Shown here: positions 1 through 5,348 of the stretch, one piece after another
How positions within the stretch are numbered: position 1 is the first letter of the stretch
How the letters are laid out: each line of letters begins with the position of its first letter
NCBI GenBank assembly: GCA_030428345.1
Contig: JAUIBM010000248.1
Span: 1-5,405 of the forward strand
Reading direction: 5' to 3'
Length of the DNA stretch: 5,405 bases
DNA from: Alphaproteobacteria bacterium
Lineage (GTDB): Bacteria; Pseudomonadota; Alphaproteobacteria; Rhizobiales; Rhizobiaceae
Translations under genes and position numbers: made by a program
Notes under the pieces: model-generated
Databases searched by the model: none
Seen by the model: the letters and a program-made list of their open reading frames with translations, nothing else
What the model was told of the DNA's origin: nothing

Positions 1-1076
1 TCGGCAATTTCCTGCGGGGCCATCTGGCCGCCATCCTGCAGGGCTTCGATGCGATGGGCAATGCGGGCTTCGTCGCCGCGACGTTCGCGGCGCCAGGGTC
101 GGCGGTCTTTCAGGACGCCGGAATCGGCAACGATCTCGGCGACATATTCCTCCTGGCGATATGCCATGACGTGAATGCCCGCGACGCCCGGAAGTTCCTT
201 CACCTCGTTAATAATGTCGATGCAAAGGCGCTTGCCCTCCGCCTTCTGGTCGGCGGCGCCTTCGAGTCGTGCGATAATCGAATCGGGAATATGGACCCCC
301 GGCACATTGGCGCGCATCCAGCGCGCAGTGCGGGCCGAGGCAAGCGGGCCAACGCCGATCAGGATGAAGCAGCGCTTGTCGAGGCCGAGGTCGCGCACCT
401 TGTCCATATAGGTCCGCAACATCGGAACGTCGAAGCAGTACTGGCTCTGGACGAACTGCGCGCCCGCCTCGATCTTCTTGAGCAAGCGGAACGGCCGGAA
501 ATCATATGGCGGGGCGAACGGGTTGATCGCGCCGCCGATGAAGACCTCGGGCGCGCTGGTGAGCTTTCGCCCGGACAGGAATTTCGAATCGTCGCGCATG
601 GTGCGCACGGTTTCCAGCAGCGAGATCGAATCGAAGTCGAAAACCGGCTTTGCGCCGGGCTGGTCGCCGCATTGCACGCCATCGCCCGTCAGGCACAGCA
701 CGTTGCCGACGCCCATGGCCGCCGCGCCCAGGACATCGCCCTGGATGGCGATGCGGTTGCGGTCGCGGCAGGAGATCTGCAGCACCGGGGCATAGCCCAT
801 GCGGGTCAGCAGCGCGCAGATGCCGACGGAGGACATGTGGCAATTGGCGCCGGAGGCGTCGACCGCGTTGATCGCGTCGACCCAGCCGTCGAAGATCGCC
901 GCGCGCTCATAGACATCGCCCGGGTCGGCGCTGTCCGGCGGGTTGAGTTCCGTCGTGACCGCGAATTCTCCGCGCCGCAGGACGCGCTCCAGCCGCCCGC
1001 GCGAGGAATGGCCGGGCAGGGGATCGAGCGGGAGGTCGACGCCGGCGGGATTTTCGTCGTTCTGGTGCGGGCTCAT
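1..1076 (-). CDS. metF: Methylenetetrahydrofolate reductase (MetF family), 3' end outside window
   Basis: FAD-dependent TIM-barrel enzyme interconverting 5,10-methylene- and 5-methyl-tetrahydrofolate in the cytosol. My translation from ATG 1076-1074 gives 358 complete codons without a stop, ending at base 3. MetF landmarks are visible: Glu43 in TTELNPP (matching the catalytic Glu of FEFFPP in E. coli MetF), LTGD with Asp132 in the flavin-binding region, and QSQYCFD with Gln212 where E. coli MetF has QFFFD. The start is supported by GAGG at 1087-1084, 7 nt upstream, and by the ATGA overlap with the stop of the preceding MetV-like gene, which implies translational coupling. Canonical MetF proteins are about 300 aa; here an Arg/Glu-rich segment follows roughly residue 320 and continues past the edge. 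Lying beside a MetV-like partner, it probably serves C1 catabolism (oxidation of methyl-THF) rather than, or besides, methionine synthesis; that role is inference. Confidence 0.9.
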   Translation of the reverse strand, partial: MSPHQNDENPAGVDLPLDPLPGHSSRGRLERVLRRGEFAVTTELNPPDSADPGDVYERAAIFDGWVDAINAVDASGANCHMSSVGICALLTRMGYAPVLQISCRDRNRIAIQGDVLGAAAMGVGNVLCLTGDGVQCGDQPGAKPVFDFDSISLLETVRTMRDDSKFLSGRKLTSAPEVFIGGAINPFAPPYDFRPFRLLKKIEAGAQFVQSQYCFDVPMLRTYMDKVRDLGLDKRCFILIGVGPLASARTARWMRANVPGVHIPDSIIARLEGAADQKAEGKRLCIDIINEVKELPGVAGIHVMAYRQEEYVAEIVADSGVLKDRRPWRRERRGDEARIAHRIEALQDGGQMAPQEIA

Positions 1077-1657
1077 CGCGCGGCCTCGTCGGACTTGGCG
1101 CGCCCGGCTGCGGCGGCGGCCGTGACGCGCAACCAGGCCGAGGTCTCGCGCAGCGACTGGTCCACCGGCTTTTGCACCGTCAGGATGGCGTCGTGGTTGC
1201 GCATGCGCTGCGACCCGGCCCAGGCTTGCACCCATACGCAGGGCATGTCCGGCTCGACCTCGCAATTGCCATTGGCGCGAACGCCGCCGCACGGGCCGTT
1301 GCGCAATTGCTTGGGGCAGTTCATGGGGCAGGACATGCCGGTCGACGACAGCACGCACTGGCCGCACATGCGGCAGTCGAACATCAGGCCCTTGACGCGG
1401 CGCTCGACGAATTTGACCGGCGCCTCGGCGCGGGAATAGCCGACCGCCTTCCATAGCGGATGCAGCATCAGGAACAGATCGGCGAACCGGGCGTAGAACC
1501 ATTCGAGGCTCCGCGCATGGCGCACCGACCAGAGCCTGATGGTGTAGCGCCGGCCGGCCCGCTTCGACGGGCTCACATGGGCGGGCTTGTAGTCCGACTT
1601 CGGCTTGGCCAACGCCACCTTGGTCGCCTGGGTGATGACGGGGCGCTGGTCGGACAT
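1073..1657 (-). CDS. Methylenetetrahydrofolate reductase C-terminal domain / MetV-like cysteine-rich protein
   Basis: This 194-aa protein matches the MTHFR C-terminal family (MTHFR_C type), related to MetV, the partner subunit of MetF in acetogenic bacteria. Its N-terminus is basic (Lys/Arg-rich, residues 13-49), followed by an aromatic stretch (residues 51-74). The core carries eight cysteines: C95, C98, C101, C110, C114, C123, C132 and C140, including CRMCGQC, CPMNC and NGPCGG. Such spacing suggests binding of iron-sulfur clusters or zinc. The tail is Ala-rich. The reading frame is open further upstream, but ATG 1657-1655 is chosen because AAGGA stands 7 nt before it and the start lies 4 nt after the stop of the upstream gene. 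The end overlaps the metF-like start by ATGA, so the two products are probably made together and may form a complex. An electron-transfer or structural role for MetF is inferred from family context. Confidence 0.85.
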   Translation of the reverse strand: MSDQRPVITQATKVALAKPKSDYKPAHVSPSKRAGRRYTIRLWSVRHARSLEWFYARFADLFLMLHPLWKAVGYSRAEAPVKFVERRVKGLMFDCRMCGQCVLSSTGMSCPMNCPKQLRNGPCGGVRANGNCEVEPDMPCVWVQAWAGSQRMRNHDAILTVQKPVDQSLRETSAWLRVTAAAAAGRAKSDEAAR

Positions 1658-1661
1658 GGCG

Positions 1662-1970
1662 TTATCCTTCGCCGGAAAGGCGGCCGCCGGAATTGACCAG
1701 CGCGACAAGCCTTTCCCTTGGAAATTCGGCTTCAAGCAGGGCGGCCGCCTTGTCCGCTTCGGATTCCAGATCGTCGGAAACCTCCGCCGGCTCGCCGCGC
1801 CGCCACTCCTCCAGATAGGCGTCCGTGTCCGAGGCGCCGCTGCGCATGGCGCACATGTCGATCGCCTCGGTGAACCGCAACGACAATTCGCGCTTGGCCG
1901 ATTTGCGGCCGGCCTTGACGATGACCTGGGCCGGGATATCGCGCCAATAGACGATGGTGAGTTGAGCCAT
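1662..1970 (-). CDS. Small conserved protein of the 'virulence factor' (Virulence_fact) family
   Basis: A 102-aa soluble protein that begins MAQLTIVYWRDIPAQVIVK and has no signal peptide or membrane segment. It resembles the small family that databases label 'virulence factor', a name taken from distant proteins of Gram-positive bacteria; no enzymatic activity is established to my knowledge. Features visible are a beta-rich N-terminus (YWRDIPAQVIV), a basic patch (GRKSAKRE, residues 21-28), a conserved-looking helix around F33 to M42, an EEWRRG segment near residue 56, and an acidic C-terminal half. It opens the operon: its TAA lies 4 nt before the MetV-like start, and its last codons contain that gene's ribosome binding site. 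AGAAGGA is 12 nt upstream of its own ATG, a somewhat long spacing. The recurrent pairing with MetF/MetV genes, as I recall it from alphaproteobacteria, argues for a role in one-carbon transfer. Function remains unknown. Confidence 0.8.
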   Translation of the reverse strand: MAQLTIVYWRDIPAQVIVKAGRKSAKRELSLRFTEAIDMCAMRSGASDTDAYLEEWRRGEPAEVSDDLESEADKAAALLEAEFPRERLVALVNSGGRLSGEG

Positions 1971-2105
1971 GGAGGGTCCGCATCCTTCTGTGTTGACGAC
2001 ATTCGCCGCAATTGCCGCGCGACGATGCGCCGGGCGCGACAGCCAAGCAAATAAAAGCGACTGCGCCGGACTTGTGCACCGGTTGCGTAAAGGGTGTTGG
2101 CGGCT
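1971..2105. other. Intergenic gap between MaoC pair and folate operon
   Basis: These 135 bp separate the stop of the downstream MaoC gene from the start of the 102-aa gene; both genes are on the minus strand. The gap holds the AGAAGGA element at 1989-1983 upstream of the 102-aa gene. A short stem CGGC-TTCA-GCCG (2101-2112) overlaps the MaoC stop codon but has no T-tract. An AT-richer patch (2045-2059) is the only likely place for promoter-type sequence, and I could not find a convincing -35/-10 pair there. The folate operon may have its own promoter in the gap or may be read through from the MaoC genes; the sequence does not decide. Confidence 0.45.
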
Positions 2106-2579
2106 TCAGCCGACGATCGAAACCAGCGCCGTGCTCTCAAAGGCCAGCACCGGCTCGCCGTGCTGGTTGTCGCCGGAATTGGAAACGGTCAGCACATGCC
2201 AGCCGGGGCGGGAGGCGGAAGGCCGGGAGGCTGCGATCGTCATCGCATAGGCGATGGTGTCGCCGGGACGGACCGGCCGCAGCCATTTGAGGTTGCGAAA
2301 GCCCGGTGAGGGACCGAATTCGATGCGTCTGGAACCCGCCGCCCGCCATTCGGCCTTCAGCCTGGCGGAGGTGTCGCGTTGCTTGCGCATCCACATGGCC
2401 ACGGTTTGCCAGCCGGACGCGCAAAGTCCGCCGAGCACCGTGTCGCGGGCCGCGACAGGGTCGAGATGGAAGGGTTGCGGATCGTATAGCCTGGCGAAGG
2501 CGACGATCTCTTCCTGCGTGAAGAGATGCGTTCCCAGTTCGAGCCGCGTTCCGGGCGTCAACAGCGATTCCGGCGTCAC
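2106..2579 (-). CDS. MaoC family hotdog-fold dehydratase/hydratase (second of pair)
   Basis: A 157-aa single-hotdog protein of the MaoC/(R)-specific enoyl-CoA hydratase superfamily, whose members hydrate or dehydrate acyl-CoA-type thioesters. The catalytic signature D-x4-H is visible as Asp33 and His38 in YDPQPFHLD, the same spacing as Asp31/His36 of the known R-hydratases. After it come GGLCASGWQT (50-59), which forms the central hotdog helix region, and WLRPVRPGDT (99-108), a typical substrate-tunnel strand and turn. The start is GTG at 2579-2577, supported by GGAGG 4 nt upstream and by the GTGA overlap with the stop of the preceding paralogue. It shares many blocks with that paralogue (DPxPFHL, LGGLxASGWQT, PGDT, SASRPG, NQHxxPVLxxES), which suggests an old tandem duplication and possibly a heterodimer. 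The substrate is unknown. Confidence 0.87.
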   Translation of the reverse strand: MTPESLLTPGTRLELGTHLFTQEEIVAFARLYDPQPFHLDPVAARDTVLGGLCASGWQTVAMWMRKQRDTSARLKAEWRAAGSRRIEFGPSPGFRNLKWLRPVRPGDTIAYAMTIAASRPSASRPGWHVLTVSNSGDNQHGEPVLAFESTALVSIVG

Positions 2580-3043
2580 TTGACCTCCGCGCGCGGCGCG
2601 TCGGCGGTGGCCGTCAACAATGCGCTTTCCATGGTTAGCACGGGCTTTTCGTGTTGATTAAAAATGTCGCAACGAATCCGCAGGATTCCGATGCCGGGAC
2701 GCGATGCGGAGCGGCGCGCGGACAATACGGTCGCCGTGCCGCGAAGCGTGTCTCCCGGCTGCACGGGCGCCAGCCATGAGCAGGTCTCGACGCCCGGCGC
2801 ACCCTGCGAGGCGGTCTCCAGCAGGAAGGAATCACACATCATTCGCATCAGGATGGCGCAGGTCTGCCAGCCCGAGGCGGAGAGGCCGCCCAGCATCGAG
2901 GCCTTGCCGCCCTCATGCGACAGGTGAAACGGGGCAGGGTCGAATTGCTCCGCAAATTCAATGATTTCTTCGGCCGTGATCTGGCGTGAGCCGATGTCCA
3001 GGCGGTCGCCCTCGGCAAAATCCTCGAAATATCGCAAGGTCAT
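2576..3043 (-). CDS. MaoC family hotdog-fold dehydratase/hydratase (first of pair)
   Basis: A 155-aa MaoC-type hotdog protein, probably a cytosolic enoyl-CoA hydratase/dehydratase. It begins MTLRYFEDFAEGDRLDIGS, a typical MaoC opening. The catalytic pair is Asp35 and His40 in FDPAPFHLS; GGLSASGWQT (52-61) and WLAPVQPGDT (90-99) complete the family pattern. The frame is open 32 codons further upstream, but ATG 3043-3041 is chosen because family homology begins there and the extension would cover the likely promoter. No good Shine-Dalgarno sequence precedes this ATG. Its TGA overlaps the GTG of the second MaoC gene, so the two are translationally coupled. The domain lengths fit single-hotdog members, which usually dimerise. 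The physiological substrate cannot be read from the sequence; the neighbourhood (C1 enzymes and a lipase) gives no firm clue. Confidence 0.88.
   Translation of the reverse strand: MTLRYFEDFAEGDRLDIGSRQITAEEIIEFAEQFDPAPFHLSHEGGKASMLGGLSASGWQTCAILMRMMCDSFLLETASQGAPGVETCSWLAPVQPGDTLRGTATVLSARRSASRPGIGILRIRCDIFNQHEKPVLTMESALLTATADAPRAEVK
2580..2588 (-). promoter_or_regulatory. Ribosome binding site deciding the GTG start of the second MaoC gene
   Basis: On the minus strand GGAGG (2588-2584) is followed by TCAA and then GTG (2579). It lies inside the last codons of the preceding MaoC gene. With the GTGA stop/start overlap it fixes the non-ATG start and indicates coupled translation. Confidence 0.7.
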
Positions 3044-3075
3044 GAAAGCTGCGTCTTGTGGGTTGGTTGCGGGCC

Positions 3076-3105
3076 AGTGTGTCCGCCCGCGGGCCGATTT
3101 GTCAA
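3076..3105 (-). promoter_or_regulatory. Candidate sigma-70 promoter for the MaoC pair
   Basis: The minus strand carries a perfect TTGACA -35 hexamer at 3105-3100. Eighteen nucleotides further is CACACT (3081-3076), which matches TATAAT at only three positions. A transcript starting near 3070 would have a leader of about 27 nt before the ATG at 3043. The -35 is good and the position sensible; the -10 is weak, so this is a candidate only. Confidence 0.4.
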
Positions 3106-3170
3106 TGCGGCGCGCCGGCCTTGCGACAGCCTCAAGCAAAGTCGGATAGCGCGCACGCGCAATGCCTCAA

Positions 3171-3188
3171 GGTCAAGTATTGTTGAGC
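3171..3188 (+). repeat. Direct repeat copy 1 (GGTCA-A-GTATTGT-T-GAGC)
   Basis: The 18-mer GGTCAAGTATTGTTGAGC is nearly repeated at 3271-3287 with one substitution and one missing T. The copies begin exactly 100 bp apart in the same orientation. Flanks are not similar, so this is not a large duplication. It could be a pair of regulator binding sites or a chance match. Confidence 0.45.
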
Positions 3189-3221
3189 ATTTCGCCGATG
3201 CGTTGCGCAGGTGCATCATGG

Positions 3222-3237
3222 TTAACCAAATCTTTAC
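3222..3237. promoter_or_regulatory. CtrA-like binding site
   Basis: TTAACCAAATCTTTAC matches the alphaproteobacterial CtrA consensus TTAA-N7-TTAAC with one mismatch in the second half-site. CtrA is the cell-cycle response regulator of this class. The site is about 110 bp upstream of the patatin-like start. A single imperfect match of this kind is expected by chance at some frequency, so support is modest. Confidence 0.3.
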
Positions 3238-3255
3238 GAGTTGCTGTCGCCGGGT

Positions 3256-3283
3256 TTGGAATCCGCGGCGGGTCATGTATTGT
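3256..3283 (+). promoter_or_regulatory. Candidate promoter of the patatin-like gene
   Basis: TTGGAA (3256-3261), a 16-nt spacer and TATTGT (3278-3283) each match the sigma-70 hexamers at four of six positions. The leader to the ATG at 3333 would be about 43 nt. This is the best plus-strand pair I found in the region, but it is weak. Confidence 0.3.
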
Positions 3284-3287
3284 GAGC
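3271..3287 (+). repeat. Direct repeat copy 2 (GGTCA-T-GTATTGT-GAGC)
   Basis: The 17-mer GGTCATGTATTGTGAGC is the second copy of the motif at 3171. It contains TATTGT (3278-3283), which with TTGGAA at 3256-3261 and a 16-nt spacer could serve as the promoter of the patatin-like gene, so the repeat may lie on its -10 region. Confidence 0.45.
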
Positions 3288-3332
3288 GTGCTAATGGGTC
3301 AGGGGATGGGTCCGCAGCAACAGGGAAGCTTC

Positions 3333-4496
3333 ATGGTTAGGGCGTCATCGGCAATACGGCTGACGGGGGTCATGTTTGCGGTGGCGTTGGTGACGGCGTG
3401 CGTCCAGCGGCCGGCCGAGACTGTGGCAATCCGGACAATCCAGCCGATGGAGGCGATCGACGCGAACGCCAGTTCGGCGCAGGCGATGGCGCGCGGCGCT
3501 GCGGCGAGCGATGAGAGCCTTCCCCGCGTCGACGATGACGGAATTCATACGGTTCTGGCGCTTTCGGCCGGCGGTGCGGACGGAGCGTATGGCGCAGGCG
3601 TGCTGAATGGGTGGACGCGCTCCGGCAACCGCCCGCACTTCGATGTCGTAACGGGCGTCTCCACCGGCGCGCTGATGGCGCTGCTGGCGTTTCTGGGACC
3701 CGATTATGACGCCGAGCTGGAGCGCTTCTACACCACGCAATCCAACGACAAGATTTATCGCAAGCGCGGTCTCGACGGCATTTTCGGCGATTCGCTCTAC
3801 GACAATGGTCCGCTGAAATCGCAGATCGAGGCCTTCGTCACCGAGGATATCCTGAAAAAGGTTGCGGCCGAGCACGCACGCGGCCGCCGGCTCTATGTCG
3901 CGACGACAAATCTGGACGCGGGCGATCTGGTGATCTGGGACATGGGCGAGATCGCGCAGGGCACGCGCAGCGACAGCGTATTGCATTTCCAGAAGGTGCT
4001 GCGCGCTTCGGCGGCGGTGCCGGCCTATTTTCCGCCGGTCTATATCAAGCCGCAGCGCGGCATCCAATTGCGCCAGGCGCATGTCGATGGCGGGGTCAAG
4101 GCGCCCATCCTGGTCGCCGGGTTCATGTTCCCGGAAAAGAAGATGCCGAAATCGCTGTTCATGGTGATCAACGGCAACACGACCCGGCTCAACGCCTCCG
4201 TGCCGATCAAGCCGACGCTTTCGAGCATTGCGCAGAAATCGATCACCGAGATGATGCGCGTCTTGCAGGACGAGACGGTGTTCCGCGATTTCGTCATTTC
4301 CCGCAATGTCGGCGCGACGTTTCGCCTGACGCAGATTCCGGACTCCATCCCGCTCACCACCGAGGGGCTGAATTTCGACGCGCCGCGCATGCGGAAGCTC
4401 TACGATGCCGGTGTCGTAGCCGGCATGAAGGGTCCCGCAAACTGGCTGAAGGAGCCTCCGGGGCTCGGCCAGTATGAGCGGCTGGCGGCGAACTAG
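3333..4496 (+). CDS. Patatin-like phospholipase family lipoprotein
   Basis: A 387-aa predicted acyl hydrolase of the patatin superfamily (Ser-Asp dyad, phospholipase A-type activity on membrane lipids). The N-terminus is a lipoprotein signal: Arg3/Arg9, a hydrophobic core, then LVTAC with Cys23 as the lipidation site; Val24 after it fits outer-membrane sorting rather than inner-membrane retention. A low-complexity linker (24-70) precedes the patatin domain. The oxyanion-hole loop is SAGGADGAYGAG (78-89), the nucleophile is Ser110 in GVSTG, and the dyad Asp is Asp252 in VDGG. In-frame ATGs also exist at 3162, 3294 and 3306; 3333 is chosen because AGGGAAG lies just upstream and it places the signal peptide at the N-terminus. 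It stands alone on the plus strand and ends 23 bp from the convergent HAD gene. The substrate is unknown; roles in membrane remodelling or lipid turnover are possible. Confidence 0.88.
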   Translation: MVRASSAIRLTGVMFAVALVTACVQRPAETVAIRTIQPMEAIDANASSAQAMARGAAASDESLPRVDDDGIHTVLALSAGGADGAYGAGVLNGWTRSGNRPHFDVVTGVSTGALMALLAFLGPDYDAELERFYTTQSNDKIYRKRGLDGIFGDSLYDNGPLKSQIEAFVTEDILKKVAAEHARGRRLYVATTNLDAGDLVIWDMGEIAQGTRSDSVLHFQKVLRASAAVPAYFPPVYIKPQRGIQLRQAHVDGGVKAPILVAGFMFPEKKMPKSLFMVINGNTTRLNASVPIKPTLSSIAQKSITEMMRVLQDETVFRDFVISRNVGATFRLTQIPDSIPLTTEGLNFDAPRMRKLYDAGVVAGMKGPANWLKEPPGLGQYERLAAN

Positions 4497-4519
4497 GGAA
4501 CGGCTCCGCCGGGGGCTGC

Positions 4520-5221
4520 CTAGGCCTCGAGCCTGAGGAACAATTCCGCCAGATCGGTGATCGAGTCGACGCGCCTGAAGCGTTCATGGCCGTGCGGCTC
4601 GTCGGCATGGTCCAGCGCCCATTTGTGCTCGGAGGGGATGTGGACGGCGTGCGCGCCGGCCTCCAGCGCCGGCAGGATGTCGGATTTGAGCGAATTGCCG
4701 ACCATGACCGAGCGCGCCGCCCCCTCGCCATGGCGCGCGAAGATGCGGTCATAGGTGGCGGCGTTCTTTTCGCTGACGATCTCCACCGCGTCGAAGAAAT
4801 GATCGACGCCGGAGGCGGCGAGCTTGCGCTCCTGGTCGAACAGATCGCCCTTGGTGATGACCAGCATCCTGAAATGCGGCTTCAAGCGCTCCAGCGTATC
4901 GGCGACGCCGGCAAAAGTCTCGACCGGATGGGCGAGCAGGTCGCGCCCCGCCTCCAGGATCTCGGCGATCACGCCGGCGGGCGCGCGGCCTTCCGTCACC
5001 TCGATCGCGGTTTCGATCATCGACAGGGTGAATCCCTTCACGCCATAGCCGTAATGGGCGAGATTGCGCAGTTCGGCGGCGCGCAGGCGCTCTTCCAGGT
5101 GGTCATGCGCGGCGTAGTCGGCCAGCAGGTCGCGAAACCGCTCCTCGGTCAGCTTGTAGTGGCGCTCATGGTGCCAAAGCGTGTCGTCGGCATCGAAGCC
5201 GATGGTGGTGATGTTCTGCAT
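4520..5221 (-). CDS. HAD superfamily hydrolase (haloacid dehalogenase-like phosphatase)
   Basis: A 233-aa cytosolic HAD-family hydrolase, probably a phosphatase acting through an aspartyl-phosphate intermediate. Motif I is FDADDTLW with nucleophile Asp10 and general acid/base Asp12. An alpha-helical C1 cap follows (about 20-95). Motif II is VITKGD with Thr123, motif III is SEKNAATY with Lys152, and motif IV is VGNSLKSDI with Asp181 as the Mg ligand. Position 176 is Asn where many HADs have Asp (GDS); the second Asp is kept, so the enzyme should remain active. The length fits the beta-phosphoglucomutase/haloacid dehalogenase-type subgroup. The start at 5221 has no clear Shine-Dalgarno sequence. 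The gene is convergent with the patatin-like gene and divergent from the partial gene at 5349, so it seems monocistronic. The substrate cannot be predicted. Confidence 0.88.
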   Translation of the reverse strand: MQNITTIGFDADDTLWHHERHYKLTEERFRDLLADYAAHDHLEERLRAAELRNLAHYGYGVKGFTLSMIETAIEVTEGRAPAGVIAEILEAGRDLLAHPVETFAGVADTLERLKPHFRMLVITKGDLFDQERKLAASGVDHFFDAVEIVSEKNAATYDRIFARHGEGAARSVMVGNSLKSDILPALEAGAHAVHIPSEHKWALDHADEPHGHERFRRVDSITDLAELFLRLEA

Positions 5222-5228
5222 GGCTTCG

Positions 5229-5259
5229 ATATGGAGCGTGCAAAGGCTGGCGCGTCAAG
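5229..5259 (-). promoter_or_regulatory. Candidate promoter of the HAD gene, implying a leaderless or near-leaderless mRNA
   Basis: The minus strand has CTTGAC (5259-5254), matching the alphaproteobacterial -35 form, and CCATAT (5234-5229) 18 nt after TTGACG. The start codon at 5221 is only 7 nt beyond this -10, so transcription would begin at or very near the A of ATG. This agrees with the missing ribosome binding site. The assignment is by eye. Confidence 0.4.
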
Positions 5260-5286
5260 CCGGTGAATCCGCCAATTGCGCCGGTA

Positions 5287-5314
5287 TTGGCTATCTCTCG
5301 GGTTGGTGTAAACT
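5287..5314 (+). promoter_or_regulatory. Candidate promoter of the gene starting at 5349
   Basis: TTGGCT (5287-5292), a 16-nt spacer and TAAACT (5309-5314) each match the sigma-70 consensus at four of six positions. The predicted leader is about 28 nt and contains the GGAGAAG ribosome binding site. It is plausible but weak. Confidence 0.3.
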
Positions 5315-5348
5315 TTCGCCGACCTTGTTTCAGCGGAGAAGATATCGC

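Larger units (their letters stand above)
3044..3332. other. Divergent intergenic regulatory region
   Basis: These 289 bp lie between the divergent starts of the MaoC pair (minus) and the patatin-like gene (plus). From left to right they hold the candidate MaoC promoter (3076-3105), two GCCTCAAG copies 35 bp apart (3129 and 3164), the first copy of a GGTCA-GTATTGT repeat (3171), a CtrA-like TTAA-N7-TTTAC site (3222-3237), the second repeat copy (3271), and a ribosome binding site before 3333. No conserved coding sequence is apparent, although the frame of the patatin-like gene stays open back to 3162. Confidence 0.6.

Noticed and set aside
54..1439. 461-codon open frame on the plus strand
   Set aside because: It lies antisense to the MetF-like and MetV-like genes, which have clear family motifs. 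Its composition (Arg/Ala/Asp/His-rich, no recognisable domain) is typical of shadow frames in GC-rich coding DNA.
2101..2112. CGGC-TTCA-GCCG stem at the end of the second MaoC gene
   Set aside because: Only 4 bp, overlaps the stop codon, and no T-run follows it on the minus strand; not a credible terminator.
3044..3139. N-terminal extension of the first MaoC protein by 32 residues
   Set aside because: The MaoC family start (MTLRYFEDF) fits ATG 3043; the extension has no family similarity and spans the TTGACA element.
3162..3332. N-terminal extension of the patatin-like protein to an ATG at 3162
   Set aside because: The extension would bury the lipoprotein signal peptide at residue 58 and cover the likely promoter; ATG 3333 has a ribosome binding site and gives a normal signal peptide.
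3345..4082. 245-codon open frame on the minus strand
   Set aside because: Antisense to the patatin-like gene, whose catalytic motifs are intact; no recognisable protein features and no ribosome binding site.
4503..4516. Possible hairpin terminator between the convergent patatin-like and HAD genes (GCTCC-GCCG-GGGGC)
   Set aside because: The stem is only 5 bp with one G-T pair and there is no T-tract on either side, so it does not meet the pattern of an intrinsic terminator.
4586..5266. 226-codon open frame on the plus strand
   Set aside because: Antisense to the HAD hydrolase with all four HAD motifs in place; best explained as a codon-bias shadow.
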